Below are positions 63,051 to 64,000 of a stretch of DNA of 64,000 nt, piece by piece. Position 1 is the first letter of the stretch. Every line of letters starts with the position of its first letter. The translations under genes were made by a program, and so were the position numbers. Under the pieces are notes generated by a model, which did not search any database, was not told the DNA's origin, and saw only the letters and a list, made by a program, of their open reading frames with translations. The stretch is from B1SED10-75 sp964636865 (GTDB taxonomy: Bacteria > Bacillota > Dethiobacteria > DTU022 > PWGO01): the NCBI GenBank assembly GCA_964636865.1, contig CAZWVJ010000002.1, positions 1 to 64,000 of the forward strand, given 5' to 3'.

Positions 63051-64000
63051 TTAATCATCCCAAAGGGGAAGGTTCCCCGGCGCCATTACCAGGTTAGGAT
63101 CCAGCATTTTTTTGGTTTGCCTTACCAGATCTATATAAGGCACCATGCGCTTTAACTGATAACTATGCATTAAGGTCCCTTTCCCCAGCATAACCCCGCG
63201 TTGGGCAAAATCCTCTCCTAACTTGTGCACCATCTCTCTGAATTTCAACATTTCATCGGGATGGCCCGGATCAATGTAGTAATCAAATTCTAAAGCACAC
63301 ATTCGTCCCATTTGCATGGGGCCCTGTAAAGATATGCCCTGAGGAATAGTTTTTTTGCTTGCAAAAGGATCTGTAGTGGTAAAATATTTATCTCTCAGGC
63401 GCCGGTGGATTCTTTCCAGCTCGGGAACTTGATCCAGTTTGCAAGCATAAGCCATCCAATTAAAGCTTCCTTTCCAACGTTGAGACCTGCCTCCCTTGTA
63501 TACCTTTCTGAACATCTGCCAGGTAAATTCTTCCTCCGGTATCTCCATAGCCCGGTAGAAAAGGTTAATGCTCTCATCGGCCATAAAAGTTAAACCATCA
63601 ATGCTGTCAACAATCTCTTTCAAGCGTTTTTCCTTAATGGCAAGTTCTTCTTCATCCAGGGCATTTATATTCAAGAAAAGGAAATGCACCCCGAGAGATT
63701 CCATTATATCCGTGGCATCCTCGGTTAAAACTTGAGCGGCATGGCAGTTTCCGGATTTGTAAAAATCCTGGACAAAATTTTCTTTACAAATTACCTTGAA
63801 GAATTCACAGAAGACGTCAAGATCTTTTTCATCTTCATCTTCGTATTCCAGGAAAAACGTCTTTTCAATAGGAAATTTATTGAAGATTTTTATGGTTATT
63901 TCCGTACATATACCAAAGTTTCCATCTGAAGACAAAAGCATTCCCAGCATATCCGGGCCCGGGCCCAACACCCCTACCTTATCTTCAAAATCTTCAAAAG
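63051..64000 (-). CDS. FAD-linked oxidase (vanillyl-alcohol oxidase/cresol dehydrogenase-like), 5' end outside window
   Basis: The C-terminal 316 residues of a FAD-binding oxidase; the frame is open to the right edge, so the start lies beyond it. The PGPDMLGMLLSSDGNFGICT segment is the end of the PCMH FAD-binding domain, followed by EITIKIFNKFP and a cap domain. The end (MLDPNLVMAPGNLPLW) is typical of FAD-linked oxidase C-termini. 4-cresol dehydrogenase and vanillyl-alcohol oxidase, which oxidise phenolic side chains to aldehydes, have this layout, and so do glycolate/lactate oxidases. Placed just before an AOR, an alcohol-to-aldehyde step is attractive but unproven. Confidence 0.85.
   Translation of the reverse strand, partial: FEDFEDKVGVLGPGPDMLGMLLSSDGNFGICTEITIKIFNKFPIEKTFFLEYEDEDEKDLDVFCEFFKVICKENFVQDFYKSGNCHAAQVLTEDATDIMESLGVHFLFLNINALDEEELAIKEKRLKEIVDSIDGLTFMADESINLFYRAMEIPEEEFTWQMFRKVYKGGRSQRWKGSFNWMAYACKLDQVPELERIHRRLRDKYFTTTDPFASKKTIPQGISLQGPMQMGRMCALEFDYYIDPGHPDEMLKFREMVHKLGEDFAQRGVMLGKGTLMHSYQLKRMVPYIDLVRQTKKMLDPNLVMAPGNLPLWDD

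Noticed and set aside
1..64000. CRISPR arrays, tRNA or rRNA genes, insertion sequences, prophage genes
   Set aside because: I looked for repeat-spacer patterns, cloverleaf-like segments, transposase motifs and terminal repeats on both strands and found none I could support.

Overview
The window reads as chromosome of a strictly anaerobic, mid-GC Firmicute of the Clostridia type, perhaps a syntrophic or fermentative Peptococcaceae/Syntrophomonadaceae relative. The grounds are strong AAGGAGG ribosome sites, many TTG and GTG starts, three tungsten aldehyde:ferredoxin oxidoreductase (AOR) paralogues, heterodisulfide-reductase-like proteins, an Ntn acylase, Tat and Sec lipoproteins, and four acyl-CoA dehydrogenases. 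Very acidic extracytoplasmic segments (a SurA-like protein and a Tat lipoprotein linker) hint at an alkaliphile; that is inference. I saw no rRNA, tRNA, CRISPR array, transposase or phage gene.

Layout. 1-2 kb (+): end of a surface 5'-nucleotidase, then HU. 2.1-15.3 kb (-): an acyl-CoA dehydrogenase, an anchored SurA-like chaperone, two lipoprotein oxidoreductases, an amidohydrolase, an S1P-lyase-like PLP enzyme, a penicillin-acylase-family protein with Cys at the usual Ser nucleophile position, threonine deaminase plus RidA, a dipeptidase and a GPH-type symporter. This looks like amide, peptide and amino-acid catabolism. 15.6-18.4 kb: ceramidase-like protein (+), gamma carbonic anhydrase and alpha/beta hydrolase (-). 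18.8-22.8 kb (+): a NuoE/NuoF/short NuoG-like NADH module with no catalytic partner, then an MBL hydrolase. 22.9-25 kb: MscS channel (-) and a YhhN membrane protein (+) that appears to use an ATT start codon.

25.0-38.7 kb (-): MoaD-like protein, AOR, thioredoxin, then a tight operon of a CooC-type ATPase, a protein resembling part of acetyl-CoA synthase, two BcrA/BcrD-type activases and two 2-hydroxyacyl-CoA dehydratase/benzoyl-CoA reductase-type subunits. Upstream of these lie two mutually related helical-repeat proteins of no known family and two divergent acyl-CoA dehydrogenases that seem to lack the usual catalytic glutamates. 39.3-40.5 kb (+): a glycosyltransferase.

40.5-64 kb (-): one long co-directional accessory cluster. 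In transcription order: FAD-linked oxidase (partial), AOR, polyferredoxin, HdrCB-like protein, SsuABC-type ABC importer, radical SAM-GNAT fusion, FAD oxidoreductase, PaaK-type CoA ligase, two DUF2148 proteins, SCP2 protein, PurM-like protein (also with an apparent ATT start), acyl-CoA dehydrogenase, SDR, DUF35, SCPx-type thiolase, ferredoxin, short AOR, BPL_N-type amidotransferase, HdrA. Together these suggest uptake, oxidation and CoA activation of an organic acid or aldehyde, beta-oxidation-like cleavage by an acyl-CoA dehydrogenase/SDR/DUF35-thiolase set (as in arylsuccinate or sterol side-chain pathways), and electron disposal through AOR, ferredoxin and Hdr proteins. The substrate is unknown. 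This cluster and the 27.9-38.7 kb operon are the best candidates for undescribed systems.
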